Origin: Syntrophales bacterium
GTDB lineage: Bacteria; Desulfobacterota; Syntrophia; Syntrophales; Fen-1087
NCBI GenBank assembly: GCA_030656035.1
Contig: JAUSOK010000109.1
Coordinates: forward strand, 1-53,583
DNA: 53,583 nt
Reading direction: 5' to 3'
Below are positions 42,330 to 50,930 of the stretch, one piece after another; position 1 is the first letter of the stretch; each line of letters starts with the position of its first letter. The notes under the pieces were generated by a model. It did not search any database and was not told the origin of the DNA. It saw nothing but the letters and a program-made list of their open reading frames with translations. Made by a program: the position numbers and the translations under genes.

Positions 42330-43130
42330 TTACTCGCCCTTGAAAACGGGTTTCCGTTTCTCGACAAAGGCCGCCAAAGCTTCGAGACGATCCTTCGTCG
42401 GGATCGTCACTTCGTAGGCTTTGGATTCGAGCGGCAATGCCACGCCGAGACTCGCCTCCGACCCGTAGTTAAGGGCAAACTTCGCCTGGGCCACCCCGAT
42501 CGGGCCGTTCTTCGCGATTTCTCGCGCCAGTTCGAGGGCGGCTTCCAAAAGCTTGTCCGGTTCAACGACCTTGCTGACCAGACCGATATCGAGCGCCGTC
42601 TGGGCGTTGATGCGCCGGGCCGTGTAGATCAGTTCCTTGGCCTTGGCGATGCCGACAATCCTCGGGAGCCTCTGGGTTCCCCCGGCGCCCGGGATGATCG
42701 CGAGGCTCGTTTCCGTCAGGCCCATGATCACGTTCGACGATGCGATGCGGATATCGCAGGCCAGGGACAGTTCCGTACCGCCGCCGAAAGCGAAACCGTT
42801 GATCGCTGCGATCACGGGTACGCGGACCTGTTCGACGGCAGTGAAGGTATTCCGGATCGTGAAGATAAACCGGCGCACCTGGTCCGGGGTGAGCGTCCGT
42901 CTTTCCTTGAGATCGGCGCCTGTGGAAAAGGACCATTTTTTGGGCTCGTCGCCGGCTTTGGCGCCCGTGATGATGATGCAGCGCAGATCCATATCGAAAT
43001 TGGCTTCCCGGATCACATCGGCCAGGACGGCCAGCAGATCAAAATTAAAACAGTTCATGGCGTCGGGCCGGTTCAGCGTGAGCACCAGGATGCCGTCTTC
43101 CGTTCTTTCCTGCAACAGGATATCAGACAT
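42330..43130 (-). CDS. Enoyl-CoA hydratase, methylglutaconyl-CoA hydratase-like
   Basis: 266 residues from the ATG at 43130 (GGAAGG about nine bases upstream); a GTG three codons earlier is less likely. Crotonase fold with the oxyanion segment FSTGADLKERR, INGFAFGGGTELSLACD and LTETSLAIIPGAGGTQRLPR; both hydratase glutamates (TEL, TET) are present. It resembles the AUH/LiuC group that hydrates 3-methylglutaconyl-CoA, which fits the neighbouring carboxyltransferase and HMG-CoA-lyase-fold genes. Exact substrate unproved. Confidence 0.85.
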   Translation of the reverse strand: MSDILLQERTEDGILVLTLNRPDAMNCFNFDLLAVLADVIREANFDMDLRCIIITGAKAGDEPKKWSFSTGADLKERRTLTPDQVRRFIFTIRNTFTAVEQVRVPVIAAINGFAFGGGTELSLACDIRIASSNVIMGLTETSLAIIPGAGGTQRLPRIVGIAKAKELIYTARRINAQTALDIGLVSKVVEPDKLLEAALELAREIAKNGPIGVAQAKFALNYGSEASLGVALPLESKAYEVTIPTKDRLEALAAFVEKRKPVFKGE

Positions 43131-43158
43131 TGCTTTCACCTTCCTTTCTTTTAATCGA

Positions 43159-44838
43159 TCAGACCTTCAGATCGCCCCAGTAGGACTCCTTGATGGGAAC
43201 CCGGAGCGCAATCTCGAAGCCGCGTGCGATCTTGTCGCGCGCCTCGCTGAATGCCACGACGCCGTCATGGAAGATCAGCGAACCCGTATAGAAAGGATGG
43301 CCTTCCGAATCGTAGCGGTCCCGCATCATCTGGCGGAATGTGGCCATTTCTTCCTCGTTCACGGCCCCGCCCTTGTCGATGATGTTCTTGCGGCGGACCG
43401 TCTCCACGATGAAGCCTGCCGTCTCTCCGGACATGACGGTTGTGCGGCCCCGCATGTTCGTGAAGGCGAAACGGGGCTTGAAGGCCCGGCCGCACATGCC
43501 GTAGTTGGCGGCGCCGTGGTCGGGACCGATGACATAGGTGATCTTGGGGGTGTCGAGACAGGTGCAGGCGCGGACCATGTCGGAGCCGTATTTGCCGATG
43601 CCGCCCCATTCTTCGGCCTTGCCCACCATGTAGCCGGGAGATCCCTGCAGGAAGAGCACGGGAAGCTTGGAATTGCCGCAGCGGATCATCCACTCTGTAG
43701 CTTTGCGGGCCGCGTCGATGTAGATCACGCCGCTCGCGTTGGAGGCGATGACGCCGACGGGAATCCCCTTTATCCACATCTTGCCGGCGATGACGGAATC
43801 GCCGCGGCCGGGGCCGTAGTTTGATTTGTACTCATGGAAATAGCTGTCGTCGGCCAGGCACTTGATCGTATCCTTGATGTTGATGTACTGATAGGTGTCC
43901 ACGGGGGTGCAGCGCATCATCTCCTTAAAATCAAACTTCGGTTCGCGGGTTTCGCGGCGTTCGATGCAGAGCTTGTTGGACGGTTCGAATTCCATCATGG
44001 CGCGCAGCTTGGCGATGCCTTCTTCCTGGGTCCGGACAAAGTGATCGCACCCGCCGGAATGTTGGGTATGAACATAAGCGCCGCCCAGATCTTCCGGGGA
44101 AACGGTTTCGCCGATGGCGGATTTGACCATGGGAGGACCGGCCAGGAAGGCGTAGGCCATCTTTTCGATCATGATCGACTCGGAGGCCAGATAAACGATA
44201 TAGGCGCCGCCCGCGGTGTTGCCGCCGGTGGACAGCGTGTACTGCCGGATCCCCTTGGCGGACATGCGGCACATATTGTAAAACATCGTGCCGAAGTGTC
44301 CGTCGTCGGCGAAGCAGCCAACCTGCAGCGGGAGGTTGATGCCGCCGGAGTCGGCGATGTAGACGCAGGGCAGTTCGCACTGTTCGGCGATAGCCTGGGC
44401 GCGCATATGTTTTTTCAGGGTGATGGGGAAATAGGTGCCCGCGGCATAGCGGTTCTCATTGGCGAAGATCATGCAGTCCTTGCCCATGACGGTGCCCACG
44501 CCGGTCACCACGCCGCCGCCGGGGATATGGCCGCGCTTTTCCGAATCATAGATTTCACCGCCATATAGTCGCTTCTTGCCGATGTCGTAGCCCGCATCGA
44601 GACCGACCTCATATAAGTCCGTTCCGGGATCGATGAGCAGCTTGATCAGATCGCGCATCGGTTTCTTACCCTGTTTGGCCAGGCGCGCCACTTGGCCGGC
44701 ACCGCCGATATCGTAGGCCTCTTCGCGATGCTTGAACAGGATCGCGTCCTGCTCTTCCCAGTGGGCAAGGCTTTTCTCTCGTTCCGCTGCGAGACGTTCC
44801 GCTCTCGACAATCTTGGTTTTTTTTCTTCTTCTGACAT
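43159..44838 (-). CDS. Acyl-CoA carboxyltransferase (GcdA / methylcrotonyl-CoA carboxylase beta-like)
   Basis: 559 residues from the ATG at 44838, which follows GAGGAGG; a 29-residue upstream extension has no such signal. After a charged, helical N-terminus the AccD/PccB-type crotonase-superfamily N- and C-domains are seen: GGGVVTGVGTVMGKDCMIFA, CVYIADSGGINLPLQ, LSTGGNTAGGAYIVYLA, FLAGPPMVKSAIGE, VIASNASGVIYIDAARKA and GSPGYMVGKAEEWGGI. It transfers carboxyl between biotin and an acyl-CoA. With no biotin carboxylase here, it may run as a decarboxylase or transcarboxylase, as glutaconyl-CoA decarboxylase alpha does. First gene of the minus-strand operon. Confidence 0.88.
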   Translation of the reverse strand: MSEEEKKPRLSRAERLAAEREKSLAHWEEQDAILFKHREEAYDIGGAGQVARLAKQGKKPMRDLIKLLIDPGTDLYEVGLDAGYDIGKKRLYGGEIYDSEKRGHIPGGGVVTGVGTVMGKDCMIFANENRYAAGTYFPITLKKHMRAQAIAEQCELPCVYIADSGGINLPLQVGCFADDGHFGTMFYNMCRMSAKGIRQYTLSTGGNTAGGAYIVYLASESIMIEKMAYAFLAGPPMVKSAIGETVSPEDLGGAYVHTQHSGGCDHFVRTQEEGIAKLRAMMEFEPSNKLCIERRETREPKFDFKEMMRCTPVDTYQYINIKDTIKCLADDSYFHEYKSNYGPGRGDSVIAGKMWIKGIPVGVIASNASGVIYIDAARKATEWMIRCGNSKLPVLFLQGSPGYMVGKAEEWGGIGKYGSDMVRACTCLDTPKITYVIGPDHGAANYGMCGRAFKPRFAFTNMRGRTTVMSGETAGFIVETVRRKNIIDKGGAVNEEEMATFRQMMRDRYDSEGHPFYTGSLIFHDGVVAFSEARDKIARGFEIALRVPIKESYWGDLKV

Positions 44839-44923
44839 GTCAACCTCCTCTAAGATTTTTTGATAAGTGTCCGATGGAAAACTTATATATTGATATAAAA
44901 GATTGAACCTCAATCGGGGCTTC

Positions 44924-44950
44924 ACTATATTAAAGAGGGCGGGCTGTCAA
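44924..44950 (-). promoter_or_regulatory. Candidate promoter of the carboxyltransferase operon
   Basis: On the minus strand TTGACA (44945-44950), 15-base spacer, TATAGT (44924-44929). The spacer is short, so an activator or an alternative -10 is possible. Confidence 0.4.
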
Positions 44951-45119
44951 GTATTTTTGATGCCGGGCGCGTTGAGATGCTATTCCCTGAGCGCCGGTCG
45001 CTTGCCGAGCTTGCTGATTTCCGCCTGAATCATTCCGATAGCCTCTTTTGACCGGATCGGAATCCGCCCTGATCACATTTCCTTGTCTTTTGCCTTGCTC
45101 CATTATTACATTTATTGCA

Positions 45120-45149
45120 TTGACACGACAGGACCGTGCCGGTTATAGT
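45120..45149 (+). promoter_or_regulatory. Sigma70-type promoter of the liv operon
   Basis: TTGACA (45120-45125), 18-base spacer, TATAGT (45144-45149); TTATAG one base earlier gives a 17-base spacer. It lies 93 bases before the livM start. Confidence 0.65.
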
Positions 45150-45241
45150 CCTTTCCGTCAAGAAGCAATGTCTTAGCATCCGTTAGAGACCTTCATTTTT
45201 TTTGTTCGTTATAAAAAATTTGTAAGATCCGGAGTGTTGCC

Positions 45242-46312
45242 ATGGACATGAAACGCGATTACTATGAAGACATCCGGCTCTTTAAAAGTAACGTAGTCAT
45301 CTTCTGGACGGTCGTACTGCTCATCGCCCTCTTTACCGCCCCCCTTTACATCGACAGTTACAACGTTTACCTGCTCAATATTATCATGGTCCACGTGATA
45401 TTGGCGGTGGGTCTGAACATTCTCGTAGGATCCACGGGCCAGATATCCCTGGGCCATGCCGGTTTTTTTGCCATCGGCGCCTATGGGACGGCGCTGCTGA
45501 TGATGAAGTTTCAGATTCCTTTTGTCTTTGCCATTCTCATTGCTGCATTCATTGCAGCTTTTTTTGGCTTTATTCTCGGCCTGCCCGCCCTGCGTCTGGA
45601 AGGTCCTTATCTGGCTATTGCCTCCCTGGGTTTCGGGCTGACCATCATGCATATCATCGGGGGCATGGATGTGTTTGGCGGCAGGATGGGCGTCAGGGCG
45701 CCGCCCCTTGATCTGGGCATTCAGCAACTGGGTCTGACCTGGATTTTGAAAACGGACGTCCAGAAATACTATCTGATCCTGATCCTGACCATTTTGCTGG
45801 TCGTCGGTGCGAGAAATATTCTGAAGACCAGGGTCGGCCGTTCCTTCGTCGCCATCCGGGACAGCGACATTGCCGCCGAAGTCATAGGCGTCAATTTAAC
45901 CATTTACAAGACCCTCGCCTTTGCCGTGAGCGCCTTTTATGCCGGCGTCGCGGGGGGGCTCTTTGGTTTCGTCCTGGGATTTTTTGATCCCTTTACCTTC
46001 AATCTGATCCTGTCGATCATGTTTCTTGTGATGGTGGTCGTGGGCGGATTAGGCGCTATCCAGGGAGGCATCATGGGCGCCGCGCTGATCACGTACCTCC
46101 AGTACGATCTTTTCAAGAATATTGCCGAGGTTCCCTACCTGGGCGCCTTTCTGGTTGCCGTTTCAAAACAGTGGTTTACTCTGGTGGGTCTTGAAAATTT
46201 CAACGCCATGGCCATCGGGCTCATTATGATCGGGATTATCATCTTTGAGCCGCTGGGAATGTTCGGCGTATGGATACGCCTGAAGAAGTACTGGATGACC
46301 TGGCCTTTTTAG
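45242..46312 (+). CDS. livM: Branched-chain-type ABC transporter permease, LivM family
   Basis: 356 residues, ATG at 45242. About ten hydrophobic helices; the family signature GSTGQISLGHAGFFAIGAYG lies at about 62-81 and the cytosolic EAA-like coupling loop DSDIAAEVIGVNLTIYKTLA at about 218-237. The protein forms the inner-membrane channel with LivH. Substrates of this family include branched-chain amino acids, amides, urea and short carboxylic or aromatic acids. First gene of livM-livH-lipoprotein-livJ-livG-livF-acyl-CoA ligase. Confidence 0.93.
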   Translation: MDMKRDYYEDIRLFKSNVVIFWTVVLLIALFTAPLYIDSYNVYLLNIIMVHVILAVGLNILVGSTGQISLGHAGFFAIGAYGTALLMMKFQIPFVFAILIAAFIAAFFGFILGLPALRLEGPYLAIASLGFGLTIMHIIGGMDVFGGRMGVRAPPLDLGIQQLGLTWILKTDVQKYYLILILTILLVVGARNILKTRVGRSFVAIRDSDIAAEVIGVNLTIYKTLAFAVSAFYAGVAGGLFGFVLGFFDPFTFNLILSIMFLVMVVVGGLGAIQGGIMGAALITYLQYDLFKNIAEVPYLGAFLVAVSKQWFTLVGLENFNAMAIGLIMIGIIIFEPLGMFGVWIRLKKYWMTWPF

Positions 46313-46351
46313 TGCAGGGTTTGTCAACTACTACTAAGAGAAAGGTGGCGG

Positions 46352-47230
46352 ATGATGCCCATAGGACAGCTTTTGGTGGAAGGACTGGCGATCGGCGCCT
46401 GCTATGGCCTGTTTGCCACGGCGGTGGTCATCATATACAAGACGTCCGAAGTGGTCAATTTTGCTCAGGGCGAGATGGCCATGTTCTCTTCCTTCGTGGC
46501 CTTTCATATCTTGTCCGTTTATCATTACCCCTTCTGGCTGGCCTTTATCATGACCATGATCTTTTCGATCCTGCTGGGGGTGCTTATTGAGTTCCTGTTC
46601 CTGCGTCCTGCAAAGCATCCCAGCATCCTGGGCATGATCGTCATCACCCTGGGTGCGGAGATGTTTCTCATGGGCCTGGCCAGTTGGAAATGGGGGGCGG
46701 AGCAACAACATTTTGCATTGCCCCTGGACCAGAGGGTCACCTACGAGCCTGTCTCCGGCATGGTCATTAACAATTGGACCATAGCCGTGCTTGTTGTGGC
46801 CACCGTTGTCATGCTTTTACTTTATGTCTTCTTTAAATATACCAAGCTGGGGGTGGCCATGCGGGCGACCCAGCAAAACAAGCTTGCCGCCAAGATCATG
46901 GGCATCAATACAGGCAGGATTTTTTCCTTTGCCTGGGGGCTCAGCTCTCTGATCGGCGCCACAGCGGGGATGTTTTTTGCGTCCCGGGCGGCCCTGGATC
47001 CGGTCTTTATGATGGAACCCTTTCTCCGCGCTTTTGCCGCTGCCGTTCTGGGAGGCCTCATGAGCATACCGGGGGTCATCATCGGCGGCGGGCTCATGGG
47101 GTTGATCGAGAATTTCTTCGGTTACTACTGGCCCCACTGGAAGCCCATTGTGGCCTTTATCGTCATCATCCTGGTGCTTTGCCTGCGCCCGAGCGGGTTG
47201 TTTGCCAGGCATTACGTTAAAAAGGTGTAA
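46352..47230 (+). CDS. livH: Branched-chain-type ABC transporter permease, LivH family
   Basis: 292 residues, ATG at 46352. Multi-helix membrane protein starting GQLLVEGLAIGACYGLFATA, with the LivH signature VVNFAQGEMAMFSSFVAF (about 34-51) and coupling loop RATQQNKLAAKIMGINTGRI. Partner of LivM; 39 bases after it. Confidence 0.93.
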   Translation: MMPIGQLLVEGLAIGACYGLFATAVVIIYKTSEVVNFAQGEMAMFSSFVAFHILSVYHYPFWLAFIMTMIFSILLGVLIEFLFLRPAKHPSILGMIVITLGAEMFLMGLASWKWGAEQQHFALPLDQRVTYEPVSGMVINNWTIAVLVVATVVMLLLYVFFKYTKLGVAMRATQQNKLAAKIMGINTGRIFSFAWGLSSLIGATAGMFFASRAALDPVFMMEPFLRAFAAAVLGGLMSIPGVIIGGGLMGLIENFFGYYWPHWKPIVAFIVIILVLCLRPSGLFARHYVKKV

Positions 47231-47235
47231 CAAGC

Positions 47236-47706
47236 TTGATCAATGCAGCCCGCAGGCAGATCTATATGCCGTTTGTTTATCCGGGGCTCCTCGTTGCTGT
47301 TCTGCTCATCCTTCAGGGCTGCGGCGGCGCCGGCAATGCTTTGGAGCTTCTGCGGGAGAAGGAGGCCATCAGGGCTGCGGCCGAGCGGTATCTGGAGGCG
47401 GAGGTAAAAAGAGATTTCAGGGAGGTTTATGACAGCTTTGCCCCCTCCTCCGTTTACCGGCGCAAGAACAGCTATGAACAGTATCTGGCCGAGGCTGAAG
47501 CAACTCCTTATCGGATCGTCCATTACAAGGTTATGGGTATTTCGCATCTGACTGACAATCATGATAAGGCGGCCTACCCGAAAATTGAAAAATTTGTCCG
47601 TGTAGAAGTCGAGGTGGTTTTACTGCATGGCGCCCGTAACGAGCGCACAGAGGCTAATTATGACTTCACATTTATTAAGGAAGAAGGCAGGTGGTACAAG
47701 GGATGA
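47236..47706 (+). CDS. Lipoprotein of unknown function within the liv operon
   Basis: 156 residues from a TTG at 47236 (AAAGG ten bases upstream), which gives an N-region with two Arg before the hydrophobic stretch; an ATG at 47266 is an alternative. The signal ends in a lipobox LILQGC (Cys about 29). The mature part (AIRAAAERYLEAEVKRDFREVYDSFAPSS.. YDFTFIKEEGRWYKG) has the pattern of an NTF2/SnoaL-like cone fold. It starts 5 bases after livH and precedes livJ. Not a standard Liv component; it may assist substrate capture at the outer membrane (inference). Confidence 0.65.
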   Translation: MINAARRQIYMPFVYPGLLVAVLLILQGCGGAGNALELLREKEAIRAAAERYLEAEVKRDFREVYDSFAPSSVYRRKNSYEQYLAEAEATPYRIVHYKVMGISHLTDNHDKAAYPKIEKFVRVEVEVVLLHGARNERTEANYDFTFIKEEGRWYKG

Positions 47707-47852
47707 AACTCCAGACAAACGGGAAAAGGGGGTGGTAAAGGGGTTGTTTGTTTTCATGTCCGGCCGGTAGAAAGTATGCGGGGTTTAATAACCAGACAGG
47801 CTTAGGCAAAACATTTCCGATTAGTATGATGATATTAATAAAGGAGGAAGCC

Positions 47853-49049
47853 ATGAAGCTCAGGAAAAAAGTACTGTTTTCATCCGTCGCCGTTCTGGCG
47901 TTGCTGGCCCTTGCGATTACAGCCTTTGCAGCTGCGCCCATAGGGTTTGATGATAAGGAAATCCGCATCGGGCAGTGGGGTCCCCAGACCGGACCGGCGG
48001 CGGCGTGGGGCAATGTGGCCAGAGGCAGCAAGCTGCTGTTTGATGTGGTCAATGAAGAAGGAGGCATTCACGGTCGAAAGATCAAGTATTTCATCCGCGA
48101 CGACATGTATAATCCCGCACAGACTGTGGCGGTGGTCAAGGAACTGGTGGAGCGTCAGGGCGTATTCGCCTTCGTCGGCGGCGTGGGCGCCGCCTGCGGC
48201 ATGGCCGTTAAGAATTACCTGGCGGCCAATAAAATCATCTGGGTCGGTCCGTCGGCGGCATATAACGACTTCGTTTTTCCAGTAAATCCCTACTTGTTTG
48301 CCGTTTACCCCCTGTACAAGGATGAGGCGAGCATTCTGACCAAATATATCGTCGAAAAGCTCAAGACGAAGAAGATCGGCATGCTCTACCAGAATGACGG
48401 CTACGGCAAGGACGGCCTTTCCGGCGTAAAAGAGCGCCTGGCCACCTACAAAATGAGCCTGGTCGCCGAAATTCCCGTAGAGCCGACCGAGAAGGATCTG
48501 GCCTCACAGATACTGAAACTGAAAAATTCGGGCGCCGAAACGGTGGTCATGTACGTCAATCCGACCGCTGCCGTCATCTCCCTGCGCACGAGCGCCACAA
48601 TCGGTTTCAAACCTCAATGGGTGTCTTCCAACACGCTCTCCGATTATGGCCTGATGTACAAGATTACCGGCGGGCTCTGGGAGGGCGTCATTACGGGCGC
48701 CTTCGCGGAAATTGTCGATTCGAAGCATCCCCTGATGGTCAAATATCGCGAAGCCGCAAAGAGACTCACTCCGGAGGAGCGCTGGGGCGTGTTCTACTAC
48801 GCGGGCATCCTCTTTGCCGATCCCCTCGTGGAGGCGTTAAGGAGGGTAGGGCGGAACCTGAGCACCGAGGCGACCCTGAAGGCGCTCAATTCCATAAAGG
48901 ACTATCAGAGCATCGGTCCGAAAATCACCTGGACCGAGAAGATTCATCAGGGAACCGATTCGGTTCAGATCCACAAGTGCGGTCCCGGCGCCAGCTCCAT
49001 CATGCTCCAGGATTGGACCGCCAACGATCTGGCGACATGGAAGAAGTAA
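47853..49049 (+). CDS. livJ: ABC transporter substrate-binding protein, LivJ/LivK family
   Basis: 398 residues from the ATG at 47853 with AAGGAGG eight bases upstream. A cleavable signal peptide (MKLRKKVLFSSVAVLALLAL..AFA) precedes a type I periplasmic-binding fold: IRIGQWGPQTGPAAAWGNVA, RDDMYNPAQTVAVVKELVER, GGVGAACGMAVKNYLAANKI, IGMLYQNDGYGKDGLSGVKE. It binds the transported ligand in the periplasm; ligand class cannot be read from sequence, though carboxylate or aromatic ligands are common for such paralogs in anaerobes. A palindromic repeat follows its stop codon. Confidence 0.92.
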   Translation: MKLRKKVLFSSVAVLALLALAITAFAAAPIGFDDKEIRIGQWGPQTGPAAAWGNVARGSKLLFDVVNEEGGIHGRKIKYFIRDDMYNPAQTVAVVKELVERQGVFAFVGGVGAACGMAVKNYLAANKIIWVGPSAAYNDFVFPVNPYLFAVYPLYKDEASILTKYIVEKLKTKKIGMLYQNDGYGKDGLSGVKERLATYKMSLVAEIPVEPTEKDLASQILKLKNSGAETVVMYVNPTAAVISLRTSATIGFKPQWVSSNTLSDYGLMYKITGGLWEGVITGAFAEIVDSKHPLMVKYREAAKRLTPEERWGVFYYAGILFADPLVEALRRVGRNLSTEATLKALNSIKDYQSIGPKITWTEKIHQGTDSVQIHKCGPGASSIMLQDWTANDLATWKK

Positions 49050-49052
49050 CGC

Positions 49053-49225
49053 CTTCGTAAAAAGTCCGGATGCTGCGTTGCGCTTCATCCTTCGTCGTTG
49101 CGGCTTACGCCCAAGTACGCCTCACTCTTATGGGTACACGACTCTGTCATGTCCCCATGTGCGCCTTGCCTGCGGAGCTTTTTACGCAGCCGTCGTTTTC
49201 GGCTCATTTTCCGGCTTTTTACGAA
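49053..49225. repeat. Palindromic dispersed repeat, copy C with nested outer ends
   Basis: The core 49053-49194 starts four bases after the livJ stop and ends CTTTTTACGCAGCCGTC. It contains the GGCTTAC..GTACGCC hairpin and a degenerate 25-bp palindrome (TGGGTACA in place of GGGGACA). A further inverse end CCGGCTTTTTACGAA (49211-49225) matches the left end TTCGTAAAAAGTCCGG, as in copy B. It splits livJ from livG within the operon. Confidence 0.8.
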
Positions 49226-49360
49226 TTCGGAAGAAGTAATGCAGCAAAGCTCTCCGGGAGCGGCCTGGGCCCCGAAGAAGGTCCAATGGCCGCCCCCGGA
49301 TGCGCCACGGCGCTTGCCGCCGTCACCCGAGAAAGGAATTATGAAAGGCGACCTGCGTCG

Positions 49361-50134
49361 ATGGATCATTTCAGGGTTGAAAACCTCAGCATCAGCTTTG
49401 GCGGCCTGAAGGCCGTCAGCAACGTCAGTTTCAGTGTGGACAGGAACTCGATCTTTTCGATCATCGGGCCCAACGGGTCCGGCAAGACCACCATCTTCAA
49501 CATGATCAGCGGCATCTATAAACCGGATCAGGGCCGGGTCATCTGCGATGGTGAAAACATGGTGGGCCTGACGCCGGACCGGATTGCCCGCAAGGGGATT
49601 GCCCGTACCTTCCAGAATATAGAGCTGTTCTCCAATGCCACCGTGATGGACAACCTCATGCTGGGCAGGCATATCCACATGAAAACCGGAGTTTTTACCG
49701 GCGCTTTCATGTGGGGGCCCAGATCAAAGGCCGCGCGTGAGGAGGTTAAAAACAGGGAGATTGTCGAGCGCATTATCGACTTTCTTGATCTGCAATCGAT
49801 CAGGGATTCGTTTGTCGCCAATCTGCCTTACGGCAAGAGAAAACTCGTTGAGCTGGGCCGCGCTCTCGCTATGGAACCCAAGATCCTGCTGCTGGATGAG
49901 CCTTCCGCCGGCATGAATACGGAGGAAAAGGAAGACCTCAATATCTGGATAAAGGACATTCAGGACGACTATAAAGTGACCATTCTGCTGATCGAGCATG
50001 ATATGAACATGATCATGGGTATTTCCGACCGTATATTCGCCATGAGCCAGGGCGAAAAGATCATCGAGGGTACGCCGGCGGAAGTCCAGAGCCACCCGGA
50101 AGTCATCAGGGCGTATTTGGGGGAGGAGCGCTGA
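49361..50134 (+). CDS. livG: ABC transporter ATP-binding protein, LivG family
   Basis: 257 residues from the ATG at 49361 (GAAAGG upstream), where the domain begins (MDHFRVENLSISFGGLKAVS); the long upstream extension is repeat-derived. Walker A GPNGSGKTT, signature-region LPYGKRKLVELGRALAMEP, Walker B ILLLDEPSAGM, switch IEHDMNMIM. The C-terminal LivG/BcaATP extension (IEGTPAEVQSHPEVIRAYLG) is present. Drives transport with LivF. Shares one base with livF. Confidence 0.93.
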   Translation: MDHFRVENLSISFGGLKAVSNVSFSVDRNSIFSIIGPNGSGKTTIFNMISGIYKPDQGRVICDGENMVGLTPDRIARKGIARTFQNIELFSNATVMDNLMLGRHIHMKTGVFTGAFMWGPRSKAAREEVKNREIVERIIDFLDLQSIRDSFVANLPYGKRKLVELGRALAMEPKILLLDEPSAGMNTEEKEDLNIWIKDIQDDYKVTILLIEHDMNMIMGISDRIFAMSQGEKIIEGTPAEVQSHPEVIRAYLGEER

Positions 50135-50916
50135 TGCTCAAAGTCAACAACATTGAAACATGGTATGATTTGATCCGGGCGCTCCACGGGATATCCTTCG
50201 AGGTCAGGCAGGGCGATATCGTGACGCTCCTGGGCGCCAACGGGGCCGGGAAAACAACCGTCCTGAAAACGATCATGAGGCTTCTTTACGACCTGAAGGA
50301 GGAGCAGCCGGAAAAGGGCGCCATCGAATTCCTGGGTGAGCGCATCGAGCGGAAGAACACGGATGAAATCGTGCGTATGGGCATCAGTTACGTCCCTGAA
50401 GGCAGGGAGGTCTTTCCGGAACTCTCGGTTCTGGAAAATATCATGATGGGCGCCTATACGAGAAAAGACAAACAGGGCATCCGGGATGACATGGAAAGGG
50501 TGTTTGGGTATTTTCCCATCCTCCGGGACAGGCAGAGGCAGCATGCGGGGCTTTTGAGCGGCGGCGAACAGCAGATGCTGGCCATTGGCCGGGCCCTGAT
50601 GAGCCGTCCCAAACTGCTGATGCTCGATGAACCGTCCCTCGGCCTCTCGCCGCTTTTGATTTCACAGATATTTAAGATTATCTACGACATTAACCGGAAT
50701 GACGGCGTCACCATCCTCCTTGTGGAACAGAACGTCAATATGGCCCTGAAGCACGCCCATTTTGCGTACATGCTTGAGAACGGCAAGATTGTCCGCGCCG
50801 AAAAACCGGAGATTCTCAGAGAGGACGAAGATGTGAAGGAATTTTACCTCGGAATCGCCAGGGATGCCTCGGTAAAAGGGTATAAGCGCTACAGAAGAAA
50901 GGTCAGGTTCCGCTAA
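50134..50916 (+). CDS. livF: ABC transporter ATP-binding protein, LivF family
   Basis: 260 residues, ATG at 50134 overlapping the livG stop (TGATG). Walker A GANGAGKTT, signature LLSGGEQQMLAIGRALMSRP, Walker B LLMLDEPSLGLSPLL, switch VEQNVNMAL. It is about 25 residues longer than typical LivF, with a basic C-terminal tail (YKRYRRKVRFR). The acyl-CoA ligase starts 14 bases later. Confidence 0.93.
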   Translation: MLKVNNIETWYDLIRALHGISFEVRQGDIVTLLGANGAGKTTVLKTIMRLLYDLKEEQPEKGAIEFLGERIERKNTDEIVRMGISYVPEGREVFPELSVLENIMMGAYTRKDKQGIRDDMERVFGYFPILRDRQRQHAGLLSGGEQQMLAIGRALMSRPKLLMLDEPSLGLSPLLISQIFKIIYDINRNDGVTILLVEQNVNMALKHAHFAYMLENGKIVRAEKPEILREDEDVKEFYLGIARDASVKGYKRYRRKVRFR

Positions 50917-50930
50917 GGGGAGGCGTTTAA

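Larger units (their letters stand above)
44839..45241. other. Divergent promoter region between the biotin operon and the liv operon
   Basis: 403 bases without a gene. It holds the two divergent promoters listed separately, separated by about 170 bases. No clear operator dyad is visible. The space would allow joint regulation of both operons. Confidence 0.5.
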
